A stretch of 64,000 nt of DNA. Origin: Candidatus Solirubrobacter pratensis. Its GTDB lineage: Bacteria > Actinomycetota > Thermoleophilia > Solirubrobacterales > Solirubrobacteraceae. The first letter of the stretch is position 1. Every line of letters starts with the position of its first letter. The translations under genes and the position numbers were made by a program. This document shows positions 52,237 to 61,036 of the stretch, one piece after another. The stretch covers positions 1-64,000 of the forward strand of contig NZ_AUEK01000018.1 in NCBI RefSeq assembly GCF_000425945.1, in the 5' to 3' direction. The notes below the pieces were generated by a model. The model was not told the DNA's origin. It searched no databases and saw nothing but the letters and a program-made list of their open reading frames with translations.

Positions 52237-54866
52237 GACGCGAGCGCCCGCTCGATCTCCGCGCGCGCCGCGGCCAGCGCGTCCGGCAGCTTGTCGGGAT
52301 CGCGGCCGCCGGCCTGGGCCATCGTGTCGCGCCCGCCGCCGCCGCCGCCGACCGCCGCCGCCGCGACCTTGACGACCGCGCCGGCCTTCACGCCACGCTC
52401 GACGGCGCCGGGGGTCACCGCGACGAGCAGCGACGCGCGGCCCTCTCCGGGCGCGCCGAGCACGACCACCGCGGGATCGCCGAGCTGGTTCTTGAGCCGG
52501 TCCGCGAGGTCAGGCAGCGCCTTGGGATCGGGCACCTGCGTGATCTCGAAGACCGCGCGGATCCCGTCGATCTCGACGATCTCGTCCGCGGCCAGCTCCT
52601 TCGGCGCCGCCGCGGCGCCGGAGCGCAGCTGCTTCTCGAGCTCGCGACGCTTGCGCTCGCGGTCCGCCACGATGTCCGCCACCGCCTCGGGCTGCGTGCG
52701 CAACGTCGCCGCCGTCTCGGAGAGCACGCGGTCGTACTTGCGCAGCAGCTGGACCGCGACCGGACCGGTGACCGCCTCGATGCGGCGCACGTTGGCCGCC
52801 GAGGACGTCTCCTGCGTGATCTTGAAGACGCCGATCTCGGCCGTCGCACGCACGTGCGTGCCGCCACAGAGCTCGCGCGACCAGCTGCCGTCGCCGACCT
52901 CGACCATGCGCACGACGTCGCCGTACTTCTCGCCGAACAGCGCCATCGCGCCGAGCGAGCGCGCCTCGTCGAGCGTCGTCGTGATCGCGCGCACCGGCAT
53001 GTTCGCCAGCACCATCTCGTTGACGCGGTCCTCGACCCTGCGCAGCTCCTCACGGGACAGCGGAGCGCCGTGCGTGAAGTCGAAGCGCAGCTTGTCCGGG
53101 CCGACGTAGGAGCCCGCCTGGCGCACGTGCGTGCCGAGCGTCTCGCGCAGCGCCGCGTGCAGCAGGTGCGTCGCGGTGTGGTTGCACTCGGTCGGGCGGC
53201 GCGCCTTGGTGTCGACGCGCGCGATCACGCGCTCGCCGTTCTTGAGCTCGCCCTCGAGCGGCTCCAGCACCAGCGCCTGGTCGTCGCCGAGCCGCACGAC
53301 GTCCAGCACCCGCGCGCGGCAGTCGCCGTGCTCGCACTCGATCGTCCCGAGGTCGTGCACCTGGCCGCCGCCGGTCGCGTAGAACGGTGACTCGACGAGC
53401 TTTGCGAGCACGTGGCCGTTCTGCCGTCCGACACCCGCGACCGCGGTCGCCTGCTCGGTCGTCTCGTAGCCGGTGAAGACGGTCGCGCCGCCGGCGCCGG
53501 CCGCGAACGTGCGCAGCGCCTCGCGCGTGCGGTCCTGGCTCTCGCGGCCCTCGGTCGCCCGCGCGCGCACGCGCTGCTGCTCCATCAGCTCCTCGAAGCC
53601 CTGGCTGTCGACGCCCAGCCCGCGCTCGGCCGCGATCTCCAGCGTGAGGTCGAACGGGAAGCCGTAGGTGTCGTGAAGGCGGAACGCCTCGTCGGCGCCG
53701 ATCCCCTCGCGGCCCTCGTCGCGCGCGCGCTCGATCACGTCCTCGAGCAGCTTCAGGCCCTGCTCGAGCGTGCGGTTGAAGGTCTCCTCCTCCGTCCGCA
53801 CCCACATGTCGATCGTCTCGGCCTGCTCGACCAACTCGGGATACGCGGCGCCCATCAGCTCGCGCACGCGCCCTGCGTAGGCGGGTAGGAAGCCGGGCTC
53901 GATGCCCAGCCGGCGGCCCTGCACGATCGCGCGCCGCATCAGCCGGCGCAGGACGTAGCCGCGATCCTCGTTGGACGGGACGACCCCGTCGGCGATCAGC
54001 GCGCTCATCCCGCGCGTGTGGTCGGCCAGGACGCGCAGCGCGCGGTCGGTCGGGAATCCGGTCCCGTACCTCTTGCCGGACAGCTCCTCGCCGAGCGCGA
54101 TCAGCGGCACGAACTGGTCGGTCTCGAACACGGTCGTGACGCCCTGGAGGATCGCCGCCAGGCGGTTGAGGCCCAGGCCGGTGTCGATGTTCTTCGCCGG
54201 CAGCGGCGTGAGCGTGCCGACCGGGTTCTGGTCGAACTGCATGAAGACCAGGTTCCAGTACTCGAGGAAGCGCTCGTTCTCGCCGCCGGGCAGGTCGTCG
54301 GCGTTGCCGAAGTCGAGCCCGCGGTCGAGGTACAGCTCGCTGCAGGGCCCGCACGGGCCGGTGTCGCCCGCCTGCCAGAAGTTCTCGCTGCGCGGAAGCT
54401 CGACGATCCGCTCGCGCGGCACGCCGATCGCCAGCCAGGCCTCGATCGCCTCCTCGTCGGGGCCGATGCCGAGCTCGTCGTCGCCCTCGAAGACCGTGAC
54501 CCAGATGTCGTCGGGGTTGAAGCCGAAGCCCTCCAGCGACAGCTCCCACGCGAACTCCGCGGCGCCCTGCTTGAAGTAGTCGCCGATCGAGAAGTTGCCG
54601 AGCATCTCGAAGAACGTCAGGTGCCGCGTCGTCGTGCCGACCTTGTCGATGTCGGGCGTGCGGAAGCACTTCTGGCACGACGTCAGCCGGTGGTGGGGCG
54701 GCTTCTCGCGGCCCTGGAAGTACGGCTTGAGCGGGTGCATGCCCGCGGTGGTGAGCAGCACGCTCGGGTCGTGCTCGGCCGGGACCAGAGAGCCGGAGGG
54801 GAGCCGGCGGTGGTCACGGCTCTCGAAGAAGCTGAGGAAGCGCTCGCGGATCTCGTCTGAGGTCAT
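52233..54866 (-). CDS. alaS: Alanyl-tRNA synthetase
   Basis: An 877-aa class II synthetase. The N-terminus EIRERFLSFFESRDHRRLPSGSLVP is canonical, with motif 2 in HHRLTSCQKCFRTPDIDKVGTTTRHLTFFEMLGNFSIGDYFK. The editing domain carries the zinc and active-site motifs HTATHLLHAAL and ELCGGTHVRATAEIG. The C-terminal C-Ala domain ends in a Gly-rich GGGGGGRDTMAQAGG. I chose the ATG at 54866. The divergent NUDIX gene starts only 6 bp away, so promoter elements must lie in that gene; TAGACT 10 nt before the ATG is a possible -10 of a leaderless mRNA. Confidence 0.97.
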   Translation of the reverse strand: MTSDEIRERFLSFFESRDHRRLPSGSLVPAEHDPSVLLTTAGMHPLKPYFQGREKPPHHRLTSCQKCFRTPDIDKVGTTTRHLTFFEMLGNFSIGDYFKQGAAEFAWELSLEGFGFNPDDIWVTVFEGDDELGIGPDEEAIEAWLAIGVPRERIVELPRSENFWQAGDTGPCGPCSELYLDRGLDFGNADDLPGGENERFLEYWNLVFMQFDQNPVGTLTPLPAKNIDTGLGLNRLAAILQGVTTVFETDQFVPLIALGEELSGKRYGTGFPTDRALRVLADHTRGMSALIADGVVPSNEDRGYVLRRLMRRAIVQGRRLGIEPGFLPAYAGRVRELMGAAYPELVEQAETIDMWVRTEEETFNRTLEQGLKLLEDVIERARDEGREGIGADEAFRLHDTYGFPFDLTLEIAAERGLGVDSQGFEELMEQQRVRARATEGRESQDRTREALRTFAAGAGGATVFTGYETTEQATAVAGVGRQNGHVLAKLVESPFYATGGGQVHDLGTIECEHGDCRARVLDVVRLGDDQALVLEPLEGELKNGERVIARVDTKARRPTECNHTATHLLHAALRETLGTHVRQAGSYVGPDKLRFDFTHGAPLSREELRRVEDRVNEMVLANMPVRAITTTLDEARSLGAMALFGEKYGDVVRMVEVGDGSWSRELCGGTHVRATAEIGVFKITQETSSAANVRRIEAVTGPVAVQLLRKYDRVLSETAATLRTQPEAVADIVADRERKRRELEKQLRSGAAAAPKELAADEIVEIDGIRAVFEITQVPDPKALPDLADRLKNQLGDPAVVVLGAPGEGRASLLVAVTPGAVERGVKAGAVVKVAAAAVGGGGGGRDTMAQAGGRDPDKLPDALAAARAEIERALAS

Positions 54867-54872
54867 GGCAGG

Positions 54873-55415
54873 ATGGAGTCTAGGTTGCGCCCTCACCGCG
54901 TCACGTCGACTCGCGTCGTCTACGAGAACCGCTGGATGCGGGTCCACGAGGACCGGCTGGAGCGCGAGGACGGGTCGCCGGGCCTCTACGGCTGGATCGA
55001 GAAGCCGCCGGCCGCGATGATCGTGCCCGTCGACGACGGCCACGTGTGGCTCGTCGAGCAGTTCCGCCACCCGGTCGGGCGGCGCTTCTGGGAGTTCCCG
55101 CAGGGCTCCTGGGAAGACGATCCGGTCGCTTCGGCCGAGTCGCTCGCGCGGGGTGAGCTGGCCGAGGAGACGGGGCTGCGTGCGGCTTCCGTCGAGTTGC
55201 TGGGCCGCCTCTACTTCGCCTACGGGATCTCCAACCAGCCCGTGGACGTGTGGCGGGCGAGCGGACTCGAACCCGGCGAGCCGGCGCTGGAGGAGACCGA
55301 GCGGGGGCTGGTGGCGGCGCGGTTCACGATCGACGAGGTGGAGCGGATGGTGCGGTCGAACCAGATCCGGGACGCCGCGTCAGTCGCCGCCTGGTGTCTC
55401 GCGAAGACGAAGTGA
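54873..55415 (+). CDS. NUDIX hydrolase with atypical Nudix box
   Basis: A 180-aa ADP-ribose pyrophosphatase-like protein. The core is PAAMIVPVDDGHVWLVEQFRHPVGRRFWEFPQGSW, then the Nudix helix region SLARGELAEETGL. The usual R-E-U-x-E-E-x-G-U reads G-E-L-A-E-E-T-G-L, so the Arg before the first Glu is Gly, and spacing from the glycine-rich loop is 2 residues longer than canonical. The metal-binding glutamates remain. Substrate is unknown. The start is uncertain: ATG 54873 is only 6 bp from the divergent alaS start; TTG 54885 is an alternative. Confidence 0.8.
   Translation: MESRLRPHRVTSTRVVYENRWMRVHEDRLEREDGSPGLYGWIEKPPAAMIVPVDDGHVWLVEQFRHPVGRRFWEFPQGSWEDDPVASAESLARGELAEETGLRAASVELLGRLYFAYGISNQPVDVWRASGLEPGEPALEETERGLVAARFTIDEVERMVRSNQIRDAASVAAWCLAKTK
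54877..54905 (-). promoter_or_regulatory. Possible leaderless promoter of alaS
   Basis: On the minus strand TAGACT (54882-54877) fits the TAnnnT -10 form and ends 10 nt before the alaS ATG; a GTGACG with 16-bp spacing is a poor -35. The site lies inside the 5' end of the NUDIX gene. Confidence 0.3.
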
Positions 55416-55424
55416 GCCGCGCGA

Positions 55425-55450
55425 GAGCTTCGCCCCCTGGGCGAACACTC
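55425..55450. repeat. Dispersed 26-bp palindromic repeat, copy C
   Basis: The same palindrome as at 33690 in the same orientation, differing at two of 26 positions. It fills the gap between the convergent NUDIX and mnmA genes. Confidence 0.75.
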
Positions 55451-56881
55451 TCAACGATCCGAGCCGCCAGCGCGAGCGATCGTCGCCCATCCCACGATCA
55501 CGTCCCCCCGCAGCAGCTGCGCCGCCTGCCCCGGCGCGGCCCCGTGGAAGTCCTCCGCCAGCGCGAGCTCGACCCCGTCCCCGGTCCGCTCCACGTGACA
55601 CGGCACGGCGCGCGAGTGGTAGCGCAGGCGCACCGCGTCGACCTCCTCGTCGGGCCGGTGCATCCGCGCGCCCCGCACCCGCACACGCCGCGTGGCCAGC
55701 TCCTCGCGCGTGCCGACCACGACGCGGTTCGCCCGCGCCTCGGTGCGCAGCACGTACAGCGGCTCCTCCGCCGCGACGCCGAGCCCCCGCCGCTGCCCGA
55801 CGGTGAAGTGATGGAACCCGGCATGGGTGCCGAGCACCTCGCCGCGCGCGTCCACGATCTCGCCCTCGCGGTCCTCGAGCGCCGCGTGGCGAGCGAGGAA
55901 CGCCGCCTTGCCCGTGCCGGCGAGGAAGCACAGGTCCATGCTGTCGGCGCGCGACGCGACCGGCAGCTCCGCCTCGGCCGCGAGCGCGCGCACCTCGGGC
56001 TTGGTCAGCTCACCGAGCGGGAAGCGCATGCGGGCGAGCGACGCGGGCGAGAGGGCCGAGAGCATGTAGGTCTGGTCCTTGGCCGGGTCGGCCGCGGTGC
56101 GCAGGAGCCCGTCGGAGAGCCGCGCGTAGTGCCCGGTCGCGAGGTCCGCGGCGCCGAGCCGGTCGGCGAGCTCGATCATCGCGTCCAGGCGCACGTGGCC
56201 GTTGCACCCGACGCACGGGTTGGGCGTCTCCCCCGCCGCGTAGCCGGCCAGGAACGGGTCGACCACGCCGGCGCGGAACGGCTCGCGCAGGTCGAGCGTG
56301 AGGTGCGGCAGGCCCATCCGATGCGCGACCGAGCGCGCGAGCCGGACGGCGTGGGCGGAGCAGCAGGACGCCTCCGCGTCGTTGGCCGGGTCGGCCCACA
56401 GCTCGAGCGTCACCGCGACCACCTCGCGCCCGGCGCGCGTGAGCAGCAGGCCCGCGACGGCGGAGTCCACGCCGCCCGAGAGCGCGACCAGCGTGCGGTT
56501 GCCGGAGGGCGCGATCGCCGCGTCGGCGGATGCCGCGCCGAGCGCGCGGTGCAGCGCGTCGGCGGCCAGCTCGGCCGCATGCAGCTTGCCCGGCGAGAGC
56601 CCGCCGAGCTCGGCCGCGATCTCCCGCGTGCCGACGCGCGCGGCCTGCAGAAGCGGCTCGCCGCCGACCAGCGTCACGGCCGCGGAGCCCGCCGCGGTGA
56701 GCGCGCCGCAGCCCTCGGCGGCGAACGTGACGGCCTCCACGCGCTCGCCGCGCACGCGCACCGAGAAGCGGATCAGGTCCCCGCACACGCTGCCGCCGGC
56801 CGCCCCGTCATGGGCGCCCGGCGGTGGGTCGCCGCGCCCCTCGGGCGCGGCGAGATGCTCGGCGAAGCGCTCGTTGTCCAC
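55451..56881 (-). CDS. mnmA: IscU-like scaffold fused to tRNA 2-thiouridylase MnmA
   Basis: A 476-aa fusion. Residues about 30-115 resemble the Fe-S scaffold IscU/NifU-N (VCGDLIRFSVRVRGERVEAVTF, EGCGALTAAGSAA, SPGKLHAAELAADAL). Two cluster cysteines, C33 and C58, are kept and the third is His101. MnmA follows: PP-loop SGGVDS (135-140), the pair C223-x2-C226 in NPCVGCN, and C318 in SMDLCFLAG. MnmA thiolates U34 of Lys, Glu and Gln tRNAs. The CxxC plus Cys pattern matches the proposed Fe-S-dependent class, so the fused scaffold may deliver a cluster in cis. The start is GTG. Confidence 0.88.
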   Translation of the reverse strand: MDNERFAEHLAAPEGRGDPPPGAHDGAAGGSVCGDLIRFSVRVRGERVEAVTFAAEGCGALTAAGSAAVTLVGGEPLLQAARVGTREIAAELGGLSPGKLHAAELAADALHRALGAASADAAIAPSGNRTLVALSGGVDSAVAGLLLTRAGREVVAVTLELWADPANDAEASCCSAHAVRLARSVAHRMGLPHLTLDLREPFRAGVVDPFLAGYAAGETPNPCVGCNGHVRLDAMIELADRLGAADLATGHYARLSDGLLRTAADPAKDQTYMLSALSPASLARMRFPLGELTKPEVRALAAEAELPVASRADSMDLCFLAGTGKAAFLARHAALEDREGEIVDARGEVLGTHAGFHHFTVGQRRGLGVAAEEPLYVLRTEARANRVVVGTREELATRRVRVRGARMHRPDEEVDAVRLRYHSRAVPCHVERTGDGVELALAEDFHGAAPGQAAQLLRGDVIVGWATIARAGGSDR

Positions 56882-56902
56882 GAGCGCCGAGTCTAGAGCC
56901 GG

Positions 56903-57979
56903 CTACTGGCGGCGCAGAACTGAGCAGCTGGTCAGGCCGACTTCGTCGAAGCGGTGATCCAGCTTGCGCGCGGCCGTGTCGTCGAAGTTCGCGAGCACAC
57001 CGACCGCGGTCTCGAGGTCACCACGCTTGGCGGCGGCGAACGAGCGGTCGATCGTCTTGGACTCGACGCCCATCGCCTTCAGCCACTGGCGCTTGAGACC
57101 GCGCCAGCGCGCGGGCGCGGGAAGCTTGCGGACCGCGGCGATGTAGTCGCGGATGACCTTCTGGAGCCGCTTGCTGGCCGCCACGGCTGCCTTGCGGCCG
57201 CGGATCGTGGGCAGCGAGAACCGGGTCGACACGACGTTGCGATTCGCGCAGACCTCGTTCGCCTTGCGCAGGTAGGCGTCGGAGATCAGCGGGCTGATGC
57301 TCGCCTGGCGGGCGTCGGCGATCGCCTGGTTGATCGAGATCCGGTCGACGTAGCCGGGGATCACGCTGGCCTGCAGCTTGCGGTCGACCACGACGACGCT
57401 CGGCGTCTGGTTGACGTCGAGGTCATTCACGATCGGGCCGTAGGAGGCGAGGCTCGCAAGCGGGACCTGCTTGACGAGCACCTGGCCGTCGTAGCGGTTG
57501 ACCTTCTTGAGCGTGTTGCGGACGTAGCGATCGTCATCGGCGAGCGGGCGCCAGTGCTTGGCGCCGTCCGCCAGCACGGCGAGCACGAGCACCTTGTGAC
57601 CCTCGATCGCGCCGGCGACGTCGCGTGGAAGCTTGGCGAGCGTGGCGGCCGGCACGACCGGCGCGACCTCGGCGTTGGGCTGCGGCGAAGCCTTGCTCGA
57701 GCTGCCCGTGGCGGCCTTCGCGGCGCCGCCGGTCGTCTCCCCGGCGGCGGCCTTGGCGGCGCCCTCGGCCTCGGTCGCGGCCTGCTTGGCCTTCTCGACG
57801 ATCTTGCCGGGCGCGCTCGTGGCGGGACGGCCGGTGTTGACGTTGCCGACGGCCGGCGTCGGCGTGGCGGCGACGGGCGTGCCCGCGTCGGACTTGGGAC
57901 GCAGGAGCGTGAACCACACGGCGAGGAACACGACGGCGCCTGCGAGGAGGAAGCGCATGGGCGGGGAGATCTGGCTCAC
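56903..57979 (-). CDS. Membrane-anchored protein with thioredoxin-like middle, pilus co-regulon candidate
   Basis: A protein of about 358 aa that I do not recognise as a family. An N-terminal membrane helix (about 8-28) is followed by a disordered Ala/Thr/Lys linker (to about 105), then a segment resembling a thioredoxin-like fold without a CxxC (GHKVLVLAVLADGAKHWRPLADDDRYV, VNDLDVNQTPSVVVVDRKLQASVIPGYVD) and a helical C-terminal domain with two cysteines. I chose GTG at 57979 (AGGGGAG 3 nt upstream; a GTG at 57997 lies in the -10 element). A sigma-28-like promoter overlaps the start region, as at pilM and pilN, suggesting a pilus-linked role. Confidence 0.65.
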   Translation of the reverse strand: MSQISPPMRFLLAGAVVFLAVWFTLLRPKSDAGTPVAATPTPAVGNVNTGRPATSAPGKIVEKAKQAATEAEGAAKAAAGETTGGAAKAATGSSSKASPQPNAEVAPVVPAATLAKLPRDVAGAIEGHKVLVLAVLADGAKHWRPLADDDRYVRNTLKKVNRYDGQVLVKQVPLASLASYGPIVNDLDVNQTPSVVVVDRKLQASVIPGYVDRISINQAIADARQASISPLISDAYLRKANEVCANRNVVSTRFSLPTIRGRKAAVAASKRLQKVIRDYIAAVRKLPAPARWRGLKRQWLKAMGVESKTIDRSFAAAKRGDLETAVGVLANFDDTAARKLDHRFDEVGLTSCSVLRRQ

Positions 57980-57988
57980 GATCTCCCC

Positions 57989-58014
57989 TATCGGCACCTC
58001 CCGCTCCCGGGTTG
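57989..58014 (-). promoter_or_regulatory. Sigma-28-like promoter of the gene at 56903
   Basis: GTTCAAC, 15 bp, GCCGATAG on the minus strand; the -10 element ends 9 nt before the GTG at 57979. The -35 differs from CTCAAG at the first and last base. It lies in the 49-bp gap after aspS. Confidence 0.7.
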
Positions 58015-58028
58015 AACCGGATGGGGTC

Positions 58029-59798
58029 TCAGCCCGATACCGGCGGCGGCACCGTGAGCCGGACGCCGACCTCGGCGAGCTGCTCCGGATCGACGGCCGC
58101 GGGCGCGCCGGTCAGCGGGTCCGACCCGCTCGCCGTCTTGGGGAAGGCGATCACGTCGCGGATCGATTCCCGCCCCGCGATGATCGCGACGATCCGGTCG
58201 ATCCCCAGCGCCAGTCCTCCGTGCGGCGGGGCGCCGTACTTGAGCGCCTCGAGCAGGAAGCCGAAGCGCGCATCCGCCTCCTGCTCGGAGATGCCGAGCG
58301 CGTGGAAGACCTGCTGCTGGACCTCGGGGCGGTTGATACGGATCGACCCGCCGCCGATCTCGGTGCCGTCGAGCACGATGTCGTAGGCGCGCGAGCGCAG
58401 CGCGCCCGGGTCCTCGAAGGAGCCCAGCGGCGCCGTGAACGGATGGTGCAGCGCGTCCCAGCGCTGCTCGTCCGCGTTGAACTCGAACATCGGGAAGTCG
58501 ACGGTCCACAGCAGCTCGTGGCGGCCGGCGGGGATCAGGTCATAGCGGCGCGCGACCTCGAGCCGCAGCTCGCCCAGCGCGGTCGCCACGGTGGCGGCGC
58601 GCGCGTCGGCGACGATCAGCAGCAGGTCGCCGGGCTTGGCCTCGAGCGCCTGCTCGATCGCGCCGCGCTCGTCATCGGAGAGGAACTTGGCGATCGGCGA
58701 GCGCCACGTGCCGTCGTCCTGCACGAACGCCCACACCAGCCCGCCGGCGCCGTAGCGCTTGGCGACCTCCGTCAGCTCGTCGAGCACGGCTCGCGACGCC
58801 TCGCGCGGACCGGCGTTGAAGCCGCGGATGGTGCCGGCCTGGAAGACCTTGAACTCCGTGCCACGGACCGCGTCACCCAGGTCGGCGATCTCGAGCTGGA
58901 AGCGCGTGTCGGGCTTGTCGGAGCCGTAGCGCAGCATCGCCTCGTCGTAGCTCAGCCGCGGCCACGGCGGCGGCGGCGCCTCGAAGCCGGTCTCCTCGAA
59001 CACGCGCGCCATCAGTCCCTCGATGACGCCGATCACGTCGTCCTCCTCGACGAAGCTCATCTCGAGGTCGAGCTGCGTGAACTCGGGCTGGCGGTCGGCG
59101 CGCAGGTCCTCGTCGCGGAAGCAGCGCGCGATCTGGTAGTAACGCTCGTAGCCGCTCATCATCAGCAGCTGCTTGAACAGCTGCGGCGACTGCGGGAGCG
59201 CGTAGAACGCGCCCAGGCTGAGCCGTGCCGGCACGAGGAAGTCGCGCGCGCCCTCCGGCGTCGAGCGCGTCAGGATCGGCGTCTCGAGCTCGAGGAAGTC
59301 GTTGGCGTTGAGGAAGTCGCGCATCGCGCGGTTGACCGTGTGCCGCAGGATCATCGCGTCGCGCATGCCCTCGCGCCGCAGATCCAGCATCCGGTTGCGC
59401 AGGCGGATCATCTCGTCCACCTGACCGTCCTCGTCGATCGGGAACGGCGGCGTCTGAGACTCCGCCAGGTGCTCGGCGGCGTCCACCGACAGCTCGATCT
59501 CGCCGGTCTTGAGGTTCGGGTTGACGTTGCCCTCCTCGCGCCGGACCACGTCGCCGGACGCGGTGAAGACGTGCTCGGGGCGCAGGCGCTGCGCGAGCGC
59601 ATGGGCCTCCGGAGCGGTCTCGGGGTGGAAGACGAGCTGCACGATCCCGGAACGGTCCCGCAGGTCGATGAAGACCAGGCCGCCGTGGTCGCGGCGGCGG
59701 TGGACCCAGCCGGCCACGCGGACGTGCTCGCCCACGCGGGCGGCGTCGAGCTCTCCGGCCCAGGCGTCGCGGTACTCGTTCGGGCGCGGTGGTCTCAC
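58029..59798 (-). CDS. aspS: Aspartyl-tRNA synthetase
   Basis: A 589-aa bacterial-type class IIb synthetase. The OB-fold anticodon domain (VRVAGWVHRRRDHGGLVFIDLRDRSGIVQLVF) is at about 25-55. Catalytic motifs follow: TPEGARDFLVPAR, FYALPQSPQLFKQLLM, motif 2 ARCFRDEDLRADRQPEFTQLDLEMSF, the GAD insertion domain (about 285-420) and motif 3 GGLALGIDRI near the C-terminus. The GTG start at 59798 overlaps the hisS stop (GTGA). Whether it also charges tRNA-Asn cannot be decided here. Confidence 0.96.
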   Translation of the reverse strand: MRPPRPNEYRDAWAGELDAARVGEHVRVAGWVHRRRDHGGLVFIDLRDRSGIVQLVFHPETAPEAHALAQRLRPEHVFTASGDVVRREEGNVNPNLKTGEIELSVDAAEHLAESQTPPFPIDEDGQVDEMIRLRNRMLDLRREGMRDAMILRHTVNRAMRDFLNANDFLELETPILTRSTPEGARDFLVPARLSLGAFYALPQSPQLFKQLLMMSGYERYYQIARCFRDEDLRADRQPEFTQLDLEMSFVEEDDVIGVIEGLMARVFEETGFEAPPPPWPRLSYDEAMLRYGSDKPDTRFQLEIADLGDAVRGTEFKVFQAGTIRGFNAGPREASRAVLDELTEVAKRYGAGGLVWAFVQDDGTWRSPIAKFLSDDERGAIEQALEAKPGDLLLIVADARAATVATALGELRLEVARRYDLIPAGRHELLWTVDFPMFEFNADEQRWDALHHPFTAPLGSFEDPGALRSRAYDIVLDGTEIGGGSIRINRPEVQQQVFHALGISEQEADARFGFLLEALKYGAPPHGGLALGIDRIVAIIAGRESIRDVIAFPKTASGSDPLTGAPAAVDPEQLAEVGVRLTVPPPVSG

Positions 59799-61036
59799 AG
59801 ATCCCCTCTGATGTGATGCATGACGGTCTCGGGCGCGACGACCTTGTCCTCGCCCCCCTCGCGGTCGCGCAGCTGGACGCCTTCGTCGCCGAAGACGGCA
59901 ACGTAGCGGGCGCCGCTGCGCGAGGCCTGCTTGAGCTGACCCTTCACGCTGCGGCCGGCGAGTTCGAGTCTTGCGCTGTGGCCGGCGCGGCGGGCGTCCG
60001 CGGCGAGCCGGAACGCGTTCGCCTTCTGGCTCGGCTCGTAGGCGATGTAGAGCTCGACGGGCGGCGCGACGGGCGGCGGCTGCGTGCTCGCCATCAGCAT
60101 CCGCTCGACGCCGGCGGCCCAGCCCATGCCGGGCGTCGGCGGCCCGCCGATCTGCTCCGCGAGATGGTCGTAGCGCCCGCCGCCGCCGAGCGTGTTCTGC
60201 GCCGCCTCCAGCGCGCCCGACTGGAACTCGAACAAGGTGCGCGTGTAGTAGTCCAGCCCGCGCACCAGCGTCGTGTCGACCTCGTACGGCAGATCGGCGG
60301 CGTCGAGCAGCGCCTTGACCTCCTCGAAGTGGTCGAGGTCCTCCTGCGGGAGGCGGTCGATCAGGCGCGGGGCGTCCACCATCACGCGCTGCGTGGACTC
60401 GTGCTTGGCGTCGAAGGCGCGCAGCGGGTTGAGGTCGATGCGGTCGCGGACCTCGGGTGAGAGCCGGTCCTCGTGCGCGCGCAGGTACGCCTTGAGCTCC
60501 TCGCGGTAGGCGGCGCGCGCCTCGGACTGGCCGAGCGTCGCGAGCACGAGCTTGGTGTCGCGCGCCCCGAGCGCCTCGAGCAGCTCGCCGAGCAGCACGA
60601 TCAGCTCGGCATCGACGGCGGGATCGGCGCTGCCGATCGCCTCGGCGCCGATCTGCCAGAACTGGCGGAAGCGGCCCGCCTGCGGGCGCTCGTAGCGGAA
60701 GAAGCTGCTGAGGTACCACAGCTTCACCGGCTGTGGCTCCTTGTGCATGCCGTGCTCGAGGTACGCGCGCACGACCGGCGCGGTGCCTTCGGGACGGAGC
60801 GTCAGGCTGTCCCCGCTCGAGTCCGGGAACGTGTACATCTCCTTCTGCACGACGTCGGTCGCCTCGCCGACGGTGCGGGAGAAGAGAGGCGTGGCCTCGA
60901 AGGTCGGCGTCTCGATCCTGCCGTAGCCGGCGCGGCCGAGGATCTTCGCCGCCGTGCTCTCAAGCTGGGCGCGCTCGGCCGCGCCGGGAGGCAGCACGTC
61001 GTACGTGCCGCGCGGTGCCTGGATCTTGGCGCTCAC
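59795..61036 (-). CDS. hisS: Histidyl-tRNA synthetase
   Basis: A 413-aa class II synthetase. APRGTYDVLPPGA at the N-terminus, motif 1 region GRIETPTFEATPLF, motif 2 LWYLSSFFRYERPQAGRFRQFWQIGAEAIG, the His-A motif LVRGLDYYTRTLFEF and motif 3 GMGWAAGVERMLMA are all present, with a C-terminal anticodon domain. Its GTG start overlaps the stop of the MBL gene. hisS-aspS is a conserved pair. Confidence 0.96.
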   Translation of the reverse strand: MSAKIQAPRGTYDVLPPGAAERAQLESTAAKILGRAGYGRIETPTFEATPLFSRTVGEATDVVQKEMYTFPDSSGDSLTLRPEGTAPVVRAYLEHGMHKEPQPVKLWYLSSFFRYERPQAGRFRQFWQIGAEAIGSADPAVDAELIVLLGELLEALGARDTKLVLATLGQSEARAAYREELKAYLRAHEDRLSPEVRDRIDLNPLRAFDAKHESTQRVMVDAPRLIDRLPQEDLDHFEEVKALLDAADLPYEVDTTLVRGLDYYTRTLFEFQSGALEAAQNTLGGGGRYDHLAEQIGGPPTPGMGWAAGVERMLMASTQPPPVAPPVELYIAYEPSQKANAFRLAADARRAGHSARLELAGRSVKGQLKQASRSGARYVAVFGDEGVQLRDREGGEDKVVAPETVMHHIRGDL

